Assembly: GCF_020010905.1 (NCBI RefSeq)
Contig: NZ_JAGJBY010000001.1
Location: 620,001-684,000 of the forward strand
DNA: 64,000 nt
Direction: 5' to 3'
Origin: Streptomyces acidiscabies
Lineage (GTDB): Bacteria; Actinomycetota; Actinomycetes; Streptomycetales; Streptomycetaceae
How positions within the stretch are numbered: the first letter of the stretch is position 1; the number at the start of each line of letters is the position of its first letter. The translations under genes were made by a program, and so were the position numbers. Positions 54,412 to 63,210 of the stretch are shown here, in pieces. The notes below the pieces were generated by a model that saw nothing but the letters and a program-made list of their open reading frames with translations, did not search any database and was not told the origin of the DNA.

Positions 54412-55749
54412 TCAGCGCGTAGCGCCCGTCACGATCCATCGGCCCGAACGCGTACGTGCCCACAGCGTCAGCATCCGGATCGTCATCATCAGCGTCATCG
54501 CCCCCCATACGGCCGTGAGGCCGCCGCCCAGTGTCGGGATCAGGAGGGCGATCGGGGCGAAGACCGCCAGGGTCACCAGCATCGCGCCCGCCAGGTAGGG
54601 GCCGTCGCCCGCTCCCATCAGGACGCCGTCCAGGACGAAGACGATGCCGCTGACCGGCTGGGAGAGGGCCACCAGGACGAGGGCGGGGAGCGCGGCGTCC
54701 TTCACGACGGAGTCGCTCGTGAACAGGGGGAGGAACAGGGGGCGCGTGAGGATGACGACGATGCCGAGGGCCACCCCTACGGCGATCCCCCACTCCACCA
54801 TCCGTCGGCAGGCCTGCCGGGCGCCCTCCGCGTCGCCGGCCCCCAGATAGCGGCCGATGATCGCCTGGCCGGCGATCGCGATGGCGTCCAGCGCGAAGGC
54901 GAGCAGGCTCCACAGGGACAGCACGATCTGGTGGGCGGCGATGTCCGCGTCCCCGAGGCGCGCGGCGACCGCGGTCGCGATCATCAGCATGGCCCGCAGC
55001 GAGAGCGTACGGACCAGCAGGGGCGCCCCCGCCTGCGCGGAGGCCCTGATGCCGGCGGCGTCCGGACGCAGGGAGGCACCGTGGCGCCGGGCTCCCCGCA
55101 CGACGACCACGAGGTAGGCCGCGGCCATGCCCCACTGCGCGATGACCGTCCCCCAGGCGGACCCCGCGATGCCGAGGCCGGCGCCGTACACGAGCCCGGC
55201 GTTGAGGCCCGCGTTGGCGACGAAGCCGGCGATCGCGACGTACAGCGGGGTCCTGGTGTCCTGGAGGCCGCGCAGGACACCGGTCGCGGCGAGGACGATC
55301 AGCATGGCCGGGATACCGAGCGCGGAGATGCGCAGATAGGTCGTCGCGTACGGCGCCGCTGTCGCCGAGGCGCCGAAGAGGTCGACGAGGGCCCGGGCGG
55401 AGGGGAGGACGGCGATGATCACGGCCGCGCCGAGGAGCAGCGCGAGCCAGATGCCGTCCACGCCCTGGCGGATCGCGGCGGACAGGTCACCGGCGCCCGC
55501 GCGGCGTGCGACGGCGGCCGTCGTGGCGTAGGCGAGGAAGACGAAGATGCTGACGGCCGTCGTCAGCAGGGCGGAGGCGACACCGAGTCCGGCGAGCTGT
55601 GCCGTGCCGAGGTGGCCCACGATCGCGCTGTCGGCGAGGACGAAGAGGGGTTCGGCGACGAGGGCGCCGAAGGCCGGGACGGCCAGCGCGACGATCTCGC
55701 GGTCGTGGCGGCGTCTGGTGGCCTTGGTGGTCGTGGGGGCCGATGTCAT
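54412..55749 (-). CDS. MATE-family efflux protein
   Basis: 445 residues from ATG 55749 (GTG 55755 adds two residues). Twelve spans in two MATE halves; family regions LAVPAFGALVAEPLFVLADS and IVGHLGTAQLAGLGVA in the first half, and AIAIAGQAIIGRYLGAGD in the second. It likely exports cationic drugs or metabolites with H+ or Na+, DinF-like. No ribosome binding site is seen; a good promoter ends 7 bases before the ATG, so the transcript may be leaderless. Located before dnaB, divergent. Confidence 0.9.
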   Translation of the reverse strand: MTSAPTTTKATRRRHDREIVALAVPAFGALVAEPLFVLADSAIVGHLGTAQLAGLGVASALLTTAVSIFVFLAYATTAAVARRAGAGDLSAAIRQGVDGIWLALLLGAAVIIAVLPSARALVDLFGASATAAPYATTYLRISALGIPAMLIVLAATGVLRGLQDTRTPLYVAIAGFVANAGLNAGLVYGAGLGIAGSAWGTVIAQWGMAAAYLVVVVRGARRHGASLRPDAAGIRASAQAGAPLLVRTLSLRAMLMIATAVAARLGDADIAAHQIVLSLWSLLAFALDAIAIAGQAIIGRYLGAGDAEGARQACRRMVEWGIAVGVALGIVVILTRPLFLPLFTSDSVVKDAALPALVLVALSQPVSGIVFVLDGVLMGAGDGPYLAGAMLVTLAVFAPIALLIPTLGGGLTAVWGAMTLMMTIRMLTLWARTRSGRWIVTGATR

Positions 55750-55756
55750 GAACACT

Positions 55757-55786
55757 AATCTAATCGTCCACAGGTAAGTGTCGCAA
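55757..55786 (-). promoter_or_regulatory. Promoter of the MATE gene, leaderless type
   Basis: On the minus strand TTGCGA (55786-55781), 18 bases, TAGATT (55762-55757), then 7 bases to the ATG at 55749. The spacing puts the transcription start at or next to the start codon. Confidence 0.6.
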
Positions 55787-55869
55787 GATGGATTGAGTCC
55801 TTACTGATCGTCTCGCTCCGTGTCCTTTCGTGCGCTGTTCGAGGTCATCTTGGGCCGAGTGGGGAAGTT

Positions 55870-56030
55870 TTTCTTCTGCACAGCCGGTGGATGGGGAAGT
55901 CGCAGGTCAGGCGGGGTGCGAAGAAAAAGGCGAGGGCTTGTTCACAGCACTGTCCACCGACTCGTGCACAGGTTTCGGGGAGTTGTCCACAGCATCGGGG
56001 CCGTCATCCACATGGCCTGTGGATAACCAG
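55870..56030. promoter_or_regulatory. DnaA-box cluster upstream of dnaB
   Basis: Seven box-like sites in about 150 bases: TTCTGCACA (55874-55882), TTGTTCACA (55938-55946), CTGTCCACC (55950-55958), TCGTGCACA (55962-55970), TTGTCCACA (55983-55991, perfect), TCATCCACA (56004-56012) and TTATCCACA (complement of 56018-56026, perfect). The region is non-coding and lies about 190 bases before dnaB. It may let DnaA control dnaB or the MATE gene, or hold DnaA in reserve. Confidence 0.65.
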
Positions 56031-56210
56031 ATTGGCTGACGGTGCTGGGGGGCCTACCGTGGTCCGGCGCCCGCTCCGACCGTCGGCCGGGGAAACCCCC
56101 GCAAAACCGACGCGCGACAACCGGAGTCGGGCCTCTTATTTGTCAGTGCCGTGCCGTAGAAATGAAGACACGGCGAGGGTCCGCTCGGCGGACGGGATGG
56201 AGGTCGCTCG

Positions 56211-57701
56211 GTGAGTGTTTCCGAGCCCTTGGACGACCCGTGGGCGGACAGTGGCCCCAGCGATCGTCTTCCCCCGACGCGCCGCCGGGGCGAGGGCGGC
56301 GGGGGCGGCCGGGGCCGGGGTCGCGACGACCAGCACGACCGGGGCCGGGAGGACGGCGAGTGGGACGGCGCGGTGGCCTTCGAACGGGTCCCGCCGCAGG
56401 ACCTCGACGCCGAACAGTCCGTCCTCGGCGGCATGCTCCTGTCCAAGGACGCCATCGCCGACGTCGTCGAGATCCTCAAGGGCCACGACTTCTACAAGCC
56501 GGCCCACGAGACGATCTACACGGCGATCCTCGACATCTACGCCAAGGGCGAGCCCGCCGACCCCATCACGATCGCCGCCGAGCTGACCAAGCGCGGCGAG
56601 ATCAACAAGGTGGGCGGGGCGTCGTACCTGCACACCCTCGTCCAGACCGTCCCGACCGCGGCGAACGCCGAGTACTACGCCGAGATCGTGCACGAGCGCG
56701 CGGTGCTGCGCCGGCTGGTCGAGGCGGGGACGCGGATCACGCAGATGGGGTACGCGGGCGACGACGACGTCGACGAGATCGTCAACCGCGCCCAGGCCGA
56801 GATCTACGCGGTCACCGAGCAGCGCACCAGCGAGGACTACCTGCCGCTCGGCGACATCATGGAGGGCGCGCTCGACGAGATCGAGGCGATCGGGTCGCGC
56901 AGCGGGGAGATGACCGGGGTGCCGACCGGGTTCACCGACCTCGACTCCCTCACCAACGGGCTGCACCCCGGTCAGATGATCGTCATCGCGGCCCGTCCCG
57001 CCATGGGCAAGTCGACGCTCGCGCTGGACTTCGCGCGCGCGGCGTCGATCAAGAACAACCTCGCCAGCGTCATCTTCTCCCTCGAAATGGGCCGCAACGA
57101 GATCGCGATGCGCCTGCTGTCCGCCGAGGCGCGGGTCGCCCTGCACCACATGCGCTCCGGCACGATGACCGACGACGACTGGACGCGGCTCGCCCGCCGG
57201 ATGCCCGAGGTCTCCGCCGCGCCCCTCTACATCGACGACTCGCCGAACCTCTCGATGATGGAGATCCGCGCGAAGTGCCGGCGCCTCAAGCAGCGCAACG
57301 ACATCAAGCTCGTCATCATCGACTACCTCCAGCTCATGCAGTCCGGCGGCAAGGGGCGCTCCGAGAGCCGTCAGCAGGAGGTCTCCGACATGTCCCGGAA
57401 CCTCAAGCTCCTCGCCAAGGAGCTGGAAGTCCCGGTCATCGCGCTCTCGCAGCTGAACCGTGGCCCCGAGCAGCGCACCGACAAGAAGCCGATGGTCTCC
57501 GACCTGCGTGAGTCCGGCTCCATCGAGCAGGACGCCGACATGGTCATCCTCCTCCACCGCGAGGACGCCTACGAGAAGGAGTCCCCGCGCGCGGGCGAGG
57601 CCGACATCATCGTCGGCAAGCACCGAAACGGCCCGACCGCCACGATCACGGTCGCGTTCCAGGGCCACTACTCCCGCTTCGTGGACATGGCGCAGACCTG
57701 A
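56211..57701 (+). CDS. dnaB: Replicative DNA helicase DnaB
   Basis: 496 residues from GTG 56211, with GGAGG nine bases upstream. A basic Gly/Arg-rich start of about 50 residues, then the N-terminal domain (RVPPQDLDAEQSVLGGMLLS) and the RecA-like domain with Walker A AARPAMGKSTLALDFA, Walker B VIIDYLQLM and the arginine region SRNLKLLAKELEVPVIALSQ. No intein is present. It unwinds DNA at the fork; the DUF721 protein encoded near recF may load it. Confidence 0.98.
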   Translation: MSVSEPLDDPWADSGPSDRLPPTRRRGEGGGGGRGRGRDDQHDRGREDGEWDGAVAFERVPPQDLDAEQSVLGGMLLSKDAIADVVEILKGHDFYKPAHETIYTAILDIYAKGEPADPITIAAELTKRGEINKVGGASYLHTLVQTVPTAANAEYYAEIVHERAVLRRLVEAGTRITQMGYAGDDDVDEIVNRAQAEIYAVTEQRTSEDYLPLGDIMEGALDEIEAIGSRSGEMTGVPTGFTDLDSLTNGLHPGQMIVIAARPAMGKSTLALDFARAASIKNNLASVIFSLEMGRNEIAMRLLSAEARVALHHMRSGTMTDDDWTRLARRMPEVSAAPLYIDDSPNLSMMEIRAKCRRLKQRNDIKLVIIDYLQLMQSGGKGRSESRQQEVSDMSRNLKLLAKELEVPVIALSQLNRGPEQRTDKKPMVSDLRESGSIEQDADMVILLHREDAYEKESPRAGEADIIVGKHRNGPTATITVAFQGHYSRFVDMAQT

Positions 57702-57707
57702 CGGGCG

Positions 57708-58271
57708 CTAGCGCCGCGTCGCGTACCTGGTCAGGATCACGCCGCCGGGGAGTGTCCGCGTCTCCACCAGGGTCAGGTTCACCCAGGTGTCCAGCGCGGT
57801 GAAGAACGGGGTGCCGCCGCCCAGCAGGACCGGGGCGGTGGCCAGGACGTACTCGTCGATCAGGCCCGCCCGCACGGCCGCCGCGGCGAGCGTCGCGCCG
57901 CCGATCTCCATCGGGCCGCCGTCCTCGGCCTTGAGCCGGGTGATCTCGGCGACCGCGTCGCCGGTGACCAGGCGGGTGTTCCAGTCGACCTTGTCGAGCG
58001 TCGAGGAGAACACCACCTTCGCCATGTCCCGCCAGCGGCGCGCGTACACGATCTCCGCCGGGGTGGCGTCGGGGTGCTGGTCGGCGGTCGGCCAGTGGGG
58101 GCTCATCGTCTGCCACAGCTTGCGCCCGTACAGCGTCAGCTCGGTCTCCCGCAGCTGGTCGGTCCAGAACTGGAACAGCTCGTCGCTCGGCACGCTCCAG
58201 CCGATGTCGTCGCCGGGCGCGGCGATGTAGCCGTCCAGGGACACGTTCATGCCGTAGATCAGTTTCCGCAT
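57708..58271 (-). CDS. Dihydrofolate reductase-like (RibD C-terminal) family protein
   Basis: 187 residues. MRKLIYGMNVSLDGYIAAPG and the motif TLYGRKLWQTM, then KVVFSSTLDKVDWNTRLV and GPMEIGGATLAAAAVRAGLID, place it in the RibD_C/YyaP-like reductases that use NADPH. The substrate is unknown; it is not the housekeeping folA by sequence. It converges on dnaB with a 6-base gap. Confidence 0.9.
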   Translation of the reverse strand: MRKLIYGMNVSLDGYIAAPGDDIGWSVPSDELFQFWTDQLRETELTLYGRKLWQTMSPHWPTADQHPDATPAEIVYARRWRDMAKVVFSSTLDKVDWNTRLVTGDAVAEITRLKAEDGGPMEIGGATLAAAAVRAGLIDEYVLATAPVLLGGGTPFFTALDTWVNLTLVETRTLPGGVILTRYATRR

Positions 58272-58362
58272 GGCGCAAGCCTTCCGTGAGTCGGTCTCAC
58301 GCGTACGGACCGGCGCGGCGCGGGAAACTCATCGACGAGTCCCCGCGCCGCTGGGGCCGGGG

Positions 58363-59277
58363 TCAGTAGTCCCAGACGGCCGGGACGAAACGGAAGGCGT
58401 TCCCGGTGGTCGCCACGCGGCAGACGGACGGGAACGGCAGGTGGGAGGCGACCAGTTGCCCGCCGGTCGCGGACAGCTCGGTCAGGAGCTCGGTCCGGAC
58501 GCGGGCCGACAGCTCGGGGTCGTGGTCGAAGCCGTTGTGCCAGTCCGGTTTGTCGAACCCGCACTGGAACACGGCGTCACCGGCGAACGTCAGCCGCTCG
58601 CCGCCGGACTCCAGGCGCACGACGCTGTGGCCGGGAGTGTGCCCGCCGGTACGGCTGATCAGGACGCCCGGAGCCACCTCGTACTCCTTCTCGAACGGCC
58701 GCAACTGGCCCCGGTACACGTCCAGGAACCGCGACGCGGTCGTCCGGAGCACGTCCGGCACCGGCTCCGGCATGACCGTGCGGGAGAAGTCCGGCGCCGC
58801 CCAGAACTCGGCCTCGGCAGCCGCGAGATGGACCCGCAGGTCCGCACGGAGCCGGCCGCGCAGGCCCTCGACGAGGAGTCCGCCGATGTGGTCCATGTGC
58901 AGGTGGGTGAGGACGACGTCGGTCACGGACGCGGGGTCGATGCCGGCGGCGTCCAGCCGCGTCGCCAGCTGACCGGCGCGCGGGAACCCCGGGAACTCCG
59001 TGCCAAGACCGGAGTCGACGAGGATCGTCCGGCCGCCGCTGCGCACCACGGCGACGTTCAGCGGCCAGTCGATCACCTCGGGGGACAGGAACATGTCGCT
59101 GAGCCAGGCCGACAGATCGGCCGCGGCGGCGTTGGTGGCGAGCGTCCCGGGGGAGATCGGCAGCACGCCGTCGCTGATCATCAGGACGTCGATGTCGCCG
59201 ACCTTCAGCGCGTAGCGCGACGGCACTAACTCGTCGTACGTCGGCGCGGCGGGGCGTGCGATGTCTGCGGGGCTCAT
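58363..59277 (-). CDS. MBL-fold metallo-hydrolase
   Basis: 304 residues from ATG 59277 behind GAGGAGA. Zinc ligands THLHMDHIGG (HxHxDH), GGHTPGHSVV and the later FAGDAVFQCG. The length and the N-terminal LISDGVLPISPGTL suggest the AHL-lactonase/AiiA-like or general hydrolase branch. No tat or Sec signal, so cytoplasmic. The substrate is unknown. Confidence 0.88.
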   Translation of the reverse strand: MSPADIARPAAPTYDELVPSRYALKVGDIDVLMISDGVLPISPGTLATNAAAADLSAWLSDMFLSPEVIDWPLNVAVVRSGGRTILVDSGLGTEFPGFPRAGQLATRLDAAGIDPASVTDVVLTHLHMDHIGGLLVEGLRGRLRADLRVHLAAAEAEFWAAPDFSRTVMPEPVPDVLRTTASRFLDVYRGQLRPFEKEYEVAPGVLISRTGGHTPGHSVVRLESGGERLTFAGDAVFQCGFDKPDWHNGFDHDPELSARVRTELLTELSATGGQLVASHLPFPSVCRVATTGNAFRFVPAVWDY

Positions 59278-59389
59278 CTTGTTCTCCTCTGTGTGGTGGC
59301 CCCACCTATGACCGGAGACCCTCCCGGTCTGTGACGGCCGGCGGGGAAATGGATTCGACGCGGCCCCGGCGGGCGGGTGGACTGGGCGC

Positions 59390-60775
59390 ATGACGACACC
59401 TCAGGAAGAACTGCTCCCCGGTACGCGCCGCGCGCTGCTGCACCGGATCGCCGTCGCCCAGGCCGAGGGGCGGACGCCGTCGCTCGTCGCCGCCGTGGTG
59501 CGGGGCGGGCGGGTCGTGTGGGAAGGGTCCCGGACGTCGGTCGAGGGGCACGGGCCGGACGGGAACGTGCAGTACCGGATCGGGTCGATCACCAAGACGT
59601 TCACGGCCGTCCTCGTGCTGCGGCTGCGGGACGAGGGGCTGATCGACCTCGGGGATCCGCTGGAGAAGCACCTCGCCGGGACCGGGGTGGGGGAGGTGAC
59701 GATCGCCGAACTGCTCGCGCACACCGGCGGGCTGGCGGCGGAGTCGCCGAGTCCCTGGTGGGAGCGGACGCCGGGGCGGCTTCGGCCCGAACTCGCCGAC
59801 GTGCTGGGCGAGCGCCCCTCCCCGCACCCGGCCGGGCGGCGCTTCCACTACTCCAACCCCGGCTACACCCTCCTCGGCGCCCTGGTCGAGGAGCTGCGCG
59901 GAGCCCCGTGGGAGGAGGTTCTCCGGCGTGAAGTGCTTGAACCCCTGGGTCTCACCCGGACAGGCGCTCGCCCCGAGATGCCGTACGCGGGCGGCTGGGC
60001 GGTGCATCCCTGGGCCGACGCGATGCTCCCCGAGGCCGTGGAGGACCTCGGCCGGATGGCCCCGGCGGGACAGCTCTGGTCGACGGCACGGGACCTGGCG
60101 AGGTTCGCCGTGTTCCTGACGGACGGCGACGACCGGGTGCTCGGCGCCGAGACGGTACGGGAGATGCGGGCCCCCGCCGCGCCGTCCGAGGCCGCTGACC
60201 TCGCCGTCGGTGCCGGGTACGGGCTCGGGCTCCAGGTCCAGCACCAGGACGGCCGCGTCCTCGTGGGGCACTCCGGCTCCCTGCCGGGCTACCTCGCCAC
60301 GCTCACGATCGCCGTGGCCGACGACGTCGCCGCGGTCGCCCTCACCAACTGCACCTCAGGGCCGCTGCTGGCCTCTCTGGGCGCCGATCTCGTCCGGATC
60401 GTCGCGGAGGCCGAACCCCGCGTCCCCGAGCCCTGGAAGCCGCTCACAGCCGTCGATCCGGGCACCCTGGAGCTGGTCGGCCCGTGGTACTGGGGCACCC
60501 ACGCCTTCGCCGTGCGCTGGACCGCCGACGGCCTCCTGTCCCTGGCCCCGCTGGGCCGCGCCGGCCGCCAGTCCCGCTTCGCGCCCGCCGCCGACGGCAC
60601 CTGGACCGGCCTGGAGGGCTACTACGCCGGTGAACGCCTGACCCCCGTACGCCGCCCCGACGGCACCCTGAGCCACCTGGACCTCGGCTCGTTCGTGTTC
60701 ACGCGCCAGCCGTACGAGGACGATGCGGCGGTGCCGGGCGGGGTGGACCCGGAGGGGTGGAGGGGGATCGGCTGA
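59390..60775 (+). CDS. Serine beta-lactamase-related hydrolase
   Basis: 461 residues. The class C/esterase fold: active serine in IGSITKTFTAV (SxxK), HYSNPGYTLLG (YSN) and VGHSGSLPGYLA (HxG). A C-terminal lipocalin-like extension follows (LVGPWYWGTHAFAVRW). It lacks a clear signal peptide, so a cytoplasmic esterase or D-amino peptidase is more likely than a resistance enzyme. Divergent from the MBL gene. Confidence 0.88.
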   Translation: MTTPQEELLPGTRRALLHRIAVAQAEGRTPSLVAAVVRGGRVVWEGSRTSVEGHGPDGNVQYRIGSITKTFTAVLVLRLRDEGLIDLGDPLEKHLAGTGVGEVTIAELLAHTGGLAAESPSPWWERTPGRLRPELADVLGERPSPHPAGRRFHYSNPGYTLLGALVEELRGAPWEEVLRREVLEPLGLTRTGARPEMPYAGGWAVHPWADAMLPEAVEDLGRMAPAGQLWSTARDLARFAVFLTDGDDRVLGAETVREMRAPAAPSEAADLAVGAGYGLGLQVQHQDGRVLVGHSGSLPGYLATLTIAVADDVAAVALTNCTSGPLLASLGADLVRIVAEAEPRVPEPWKPLTAVDPGTLELVGPWYWGTHAFAVRWTADGLLSLAPLGRAGRQSRFAPAADGTWTGLEGYYAGERLTPVRRPDGTLSHLDLGSFVFTRQPYEDDAAVPGGVDPEGWRGIG

Positions 60776-60780
60776 GGCGT

Positions 60781-60794
60781 GTTTCACGTGAAAC
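60781..60794. promoter_or_regulatory. parS: parS site 13
   Basis: Exact core, first of a triplet after the serine hydrolase gene. Confidence 0.95.
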
Positions 60795-60824
60795 GGGGGG
60801 TGCGGGGGCGAGCCTGAGGGGCGT

Positions 60825-60838
60825 GTTTCACGTGAAAC
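60825..60838. promoter_or_regulatory. parS: parS site 14
   Basis: Middle copy of the triplet, 44 bases after site 13. Confidence 0.95.
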
Positions 60839-60852
60839 ATGAGGTGCGGTGT

Positions 60853-60866
60853 GTTTCACGTGAAAC
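60853..60866. promoter_or_regulatory. parS: parS site 15
   Basis: Last copy of the triplet, 28 bases after site 14 and 2 bases before the stop of the converging acetyltransferase gene. Confidence 0.95.
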
Positions 60867-60868
60867 GT

Positions 60869-61336
60869 CTACAGCGCCAGCTTGAACCCCACGTGCGACG
60901 CCTCGAACCCCAGCCGCTCGTAGAACCGGTGCGCATCGACCCGAGTGGCGTCGGACGTCAGCTGCACCAACTGGCACCCCTCCCGCCGCGACTCCGCCAC
61001 CGCCCACTCGATGAACCGCGTCCCCAGCCCGCTGCCCCGCTCGTCGCCCCGGATCCGCACCGCCTCGATGATCGACCGTGTGCTGCCCTTCCGGGAGAGC
61101 CCCGGGACGATCGTGAGCTGGAGCGTCCCGACGACCTCGCTCTTGCGGACGGCGACCACGAGGCGCTGGTTCGGATCCTCGGCCAGCCGCTCGAAGGCCG
61201 CGAGATACGGCGTGAGGTCGTCCGGCGACTCCCGTTGCGCGCCCAGCGGATCGTCCGCGAGGAGGGCGACGATCGCGGACAGGTCGTCGGTCTCGGCGCT
61301 GCGGATGGTCAGGTCGGCCGTTTCAAGATCTTCCAT
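60869..61336 (-). CDS. GNAT-family N-acetyltransferase
   Basis: 155 residues. MEDLETADLTIRSAETDDLS opens a GNAT domain; acetyl-CoA motif around IRGDERGSGLGTRFIEWAV and the end AHRFYERLGFEASHVGFK. The substrate is unknown. It lies downstream of a MarR gene in the same direction with 47 bases between them. Confidence 0.92.
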   Translation of the reverse strand: MEDLETADLTIRSAETDDLSAIVALLADDPLGAQRESPDDLTPYLAAFERLAEDPNQRLVVAVRKSEVVGTLQLTIVPGLSRKGSTRSIIEAVRIRGDERGSGLGTRFIEWAVAESRREGCQLVQLTSDATRVDAHRFYERLGFEASHVGFKLAL

Positions 61337-61383
61337 GGCTCGAAGCCTAGGCGTGCACGCCGGGAGACAGGAGGGGCCGGGGT

Positions 61384-61842
61384 CTACACGGAGGCCGGCG
61401 CGTTCTCGATGACCTGGACGAACGGGGCCAGTTTCGGGTCCAGTGCCGCCGCGTCGAGCGCCTCGCGCAGTGCCCGGTCGTTGGTCGGCCGGGCCTCGTC
61501 CAGCAGCTTCTGGCCCGCCTCGGTGACGTTCGTGTAGATGCCCCGGCGGTCGGTGGGGCAGAGGTAGCGCTCCAGGAGGCCACGGTCCTCAAGGCGGGTG
61601 ACCAGGCGGGTCGTGGCGCTCTGGCTGAGGACGACCGCGTCGGCGACCTGCTTCATCTGGAGATGGCCGCCGTCGCCGTCGTGCTGGCGGCTGAGCACGT
61701 TCAGCAGGGAGTACTCGCGCACGCTCAGGTCGTGACCGGCCTGGAGGGCGCGCTCGATGTGGCTCTCGATCCTGCCGTGCAGCAGCGAGAGGGCGCACCA
61801 GCCCTGGGCGAGGTCGGTGAGTGCGGGGTCCGTCGCGGTCAT
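61384..61842 (-). CDS. MarR-family transcriptional regulator
   Basis: 152 residues from ATG 61842 behind GGAGGAGGA. Winged helix: SVREYSLLNVLSRQ, VADAVVLSQSATTRLVTRLE and the wing CPTDRRGIYTNVTEAGQ. Divergent from an MFS exporter gene with 144 bases between starts, so it probably controls the exporter and itself. The ligand is unknown. Confidence 0.93.
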   Translation of the reverse strand: MTATDPALTDLAQGWCALSLLHGRIESHIERALQAGHDLSVREYSLLNVLSRQHDGDGGHLQMKQVADAVVLSQSATTRLVTRLEDRGLLERYLCPTDRRGIYTNVTEAGQKLLDEARPTNDRALREALDAAALDPKLAPFVQVIENAPASV

Positions 61843-61909
61843 GGGCGTCCTCCTCCGTCCGGGAGCGGCTGGGAACCAGGATAGGCCAGCCCCGCGATAG
61901 TCGGCGCTT

Positions 61910-61962
61910 GCATATAACCCGCGTCTGCAACTAATGTCAGTGAGGGTAAAGCGCTCCTGCAA
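61910..61962. promoter_or_regulatory. Candidate MarR operator region
   Basis: TTGCATATAAC at 61910 and TGCAA at 61926 form spaced inverted half-sites, and a further TGCAA occurs at 61956-61960, all within the MarR-MFS intergenic interval. Confidence 0.4.
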
Positions 61963-61986
61963 TCAACTGGGAAGGTGTCACCCTCC

Positions 61987-63192
61987 ATGCCTCTCGCGCT
62001 CCTGGCTCTCGCGATCGGGGCCTTCGGCATCGGCACGACCGAGTTCGTGATCATGGGACTGCTCCCCGAGGTCGCCGCCGACTACGGGGTCTCCATCCCC
62101 ACCGCGGGCTACCTCGTGACCGGCTACGCCCTCGGCGTGATGATCGGCGCCCCGCTGATGACCGCGCTCGGCACGAAGATCCCGCGCAAGCGGATGCTGA
62201 TGCTGCTGATGGGGCTGTTCATCGTGGGCAACGTGCTGTCCGCCGTCGCCCCCGTCTTCTCCGTGATGCTCGTGGGGCGCGTCGTCGCCTCCCTCGCGCA
62301 CGGCGCCTTCTTCGGTATCGGCGCGGTCGTCGCGGCCGATCTGGTCGCCCCGGACAAGAAGGCCGGCGCCATCGCGATGATGTTCACCGGCCTGACCGTC
62401 GCCAACGTCGTCGGCGTACCCCTCGGCACGCTCGTCGGCCAGCACGTCAGCTGGCGCGTCACCTTCGCCCTCGTCGCCGTCCTGGGCGTGGTCGGCCTCG
62501 CGGGGGTCGCGCGGCTCGTCCCCGACCTGCCCAGGCCGCAGGGGGTGCGGCTGCGGCACGAACTCGCCGTCTTCCGGAACACCCAGGTCCTGCTGGCCAT
62601 GGCGATGACCGTCCTCGGCTTCGGCGGCGTCTTCGCGGCCATCACCTACGTCGCGCCGATGGCCACCCACGTCACCGGCTTCGCCGACGGCTCCGTTACC
62701 TGGCTCCTGGTCCTCTTCGGCCTCGGCATGGTCGCGGGCAACCTCGTCGGCGGCCGGTACGCCGACCGCGCGCTCATGCCGATGCTGTACGTCTCGCTGG
62801 GCGCCCTGGCGGTCGTCCTGGCCCTCTTCACCCTCACCGCCCACCACAAGGCGCTCGCGGCCGTCACGATCGCCCTGATCGGCGCGCTGGGCTTCGCGAC
62901 CGTGCCGCCGCTCCAGAAGCGCGTTCTGGACCAGGCCCACGGTGCCCCGACGCTCGCCTCGGCCGTCAACATCGGCGCCTTCAACCTCGGCAACGCGCTC
63001 GCGGCCTGGCTCGGTGGCCTCGTCATCGACGCGGGCCACGGCTACACCTCGCCGAACTGGGTCGGCGCTGCCCTCGCCGGCTCCGCGCTTCTGCTCGCGG
63101 TCCTCTCGGCCGTGCTGGAACGCCGGGACACCGTCCCGAGCGCGGTGGTCGCCGGGGCGACGGGGCGTCAGGAGACCGCCGTCCACCACTGA
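61987..63192 (+). CDS. MFS exporter, DHA1 family
   Basis: 401 residues from ATG 61987 with GAAGGTG eight bases upstream; GTG 61975 is an alternative but its binding site would be too close. Twelve spans; start LALAIGAFGIGTTEFVIMGL and motif A GTKIPRKRMLMLLMGLF resemble AraJ/chloramphenicol-exporter members. Probably exports a small drug or sugar. Under the divergent MarR regulator. Confidence 0.93.
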   Translation: MPLALLALAIGAFGIGTTEFVIMGLLPEVAADYGVSIPTAGYLVTGYALGVMIGAPLMTALGTKIPRKRMLMLLMGLFIVGNVLSAVAPVFSVMLVGRVVASLAHGAFFGIGAVVAADLVAPDKKAGAIAMMFTGLTVANVVGVPLGTLVGQHVSWRVTFALVAVLGVVGLAGVARLVPDLPRPQGVRLRHELAVFRNTQVLLAMAMTVLGFGGVFAAITYVAPMATHVTGFADGSVTWLLVLFGLGMVAGNLVGGRYADRALMPMLYVSLGALAVVLALFTLTAHHKALAAVTIALIGALGFATVPPLQKRVLDQAHGAPTLASAVNIGAFNLGNALAAWLGGLVIDAGHGYTSPNWVGAALAGSALLLAVLSAVLERRDTVPSAVVAGATGRQETAVHH

Positions 63193-63210
63193 ACGCACCG
63201 CATCGACGTA

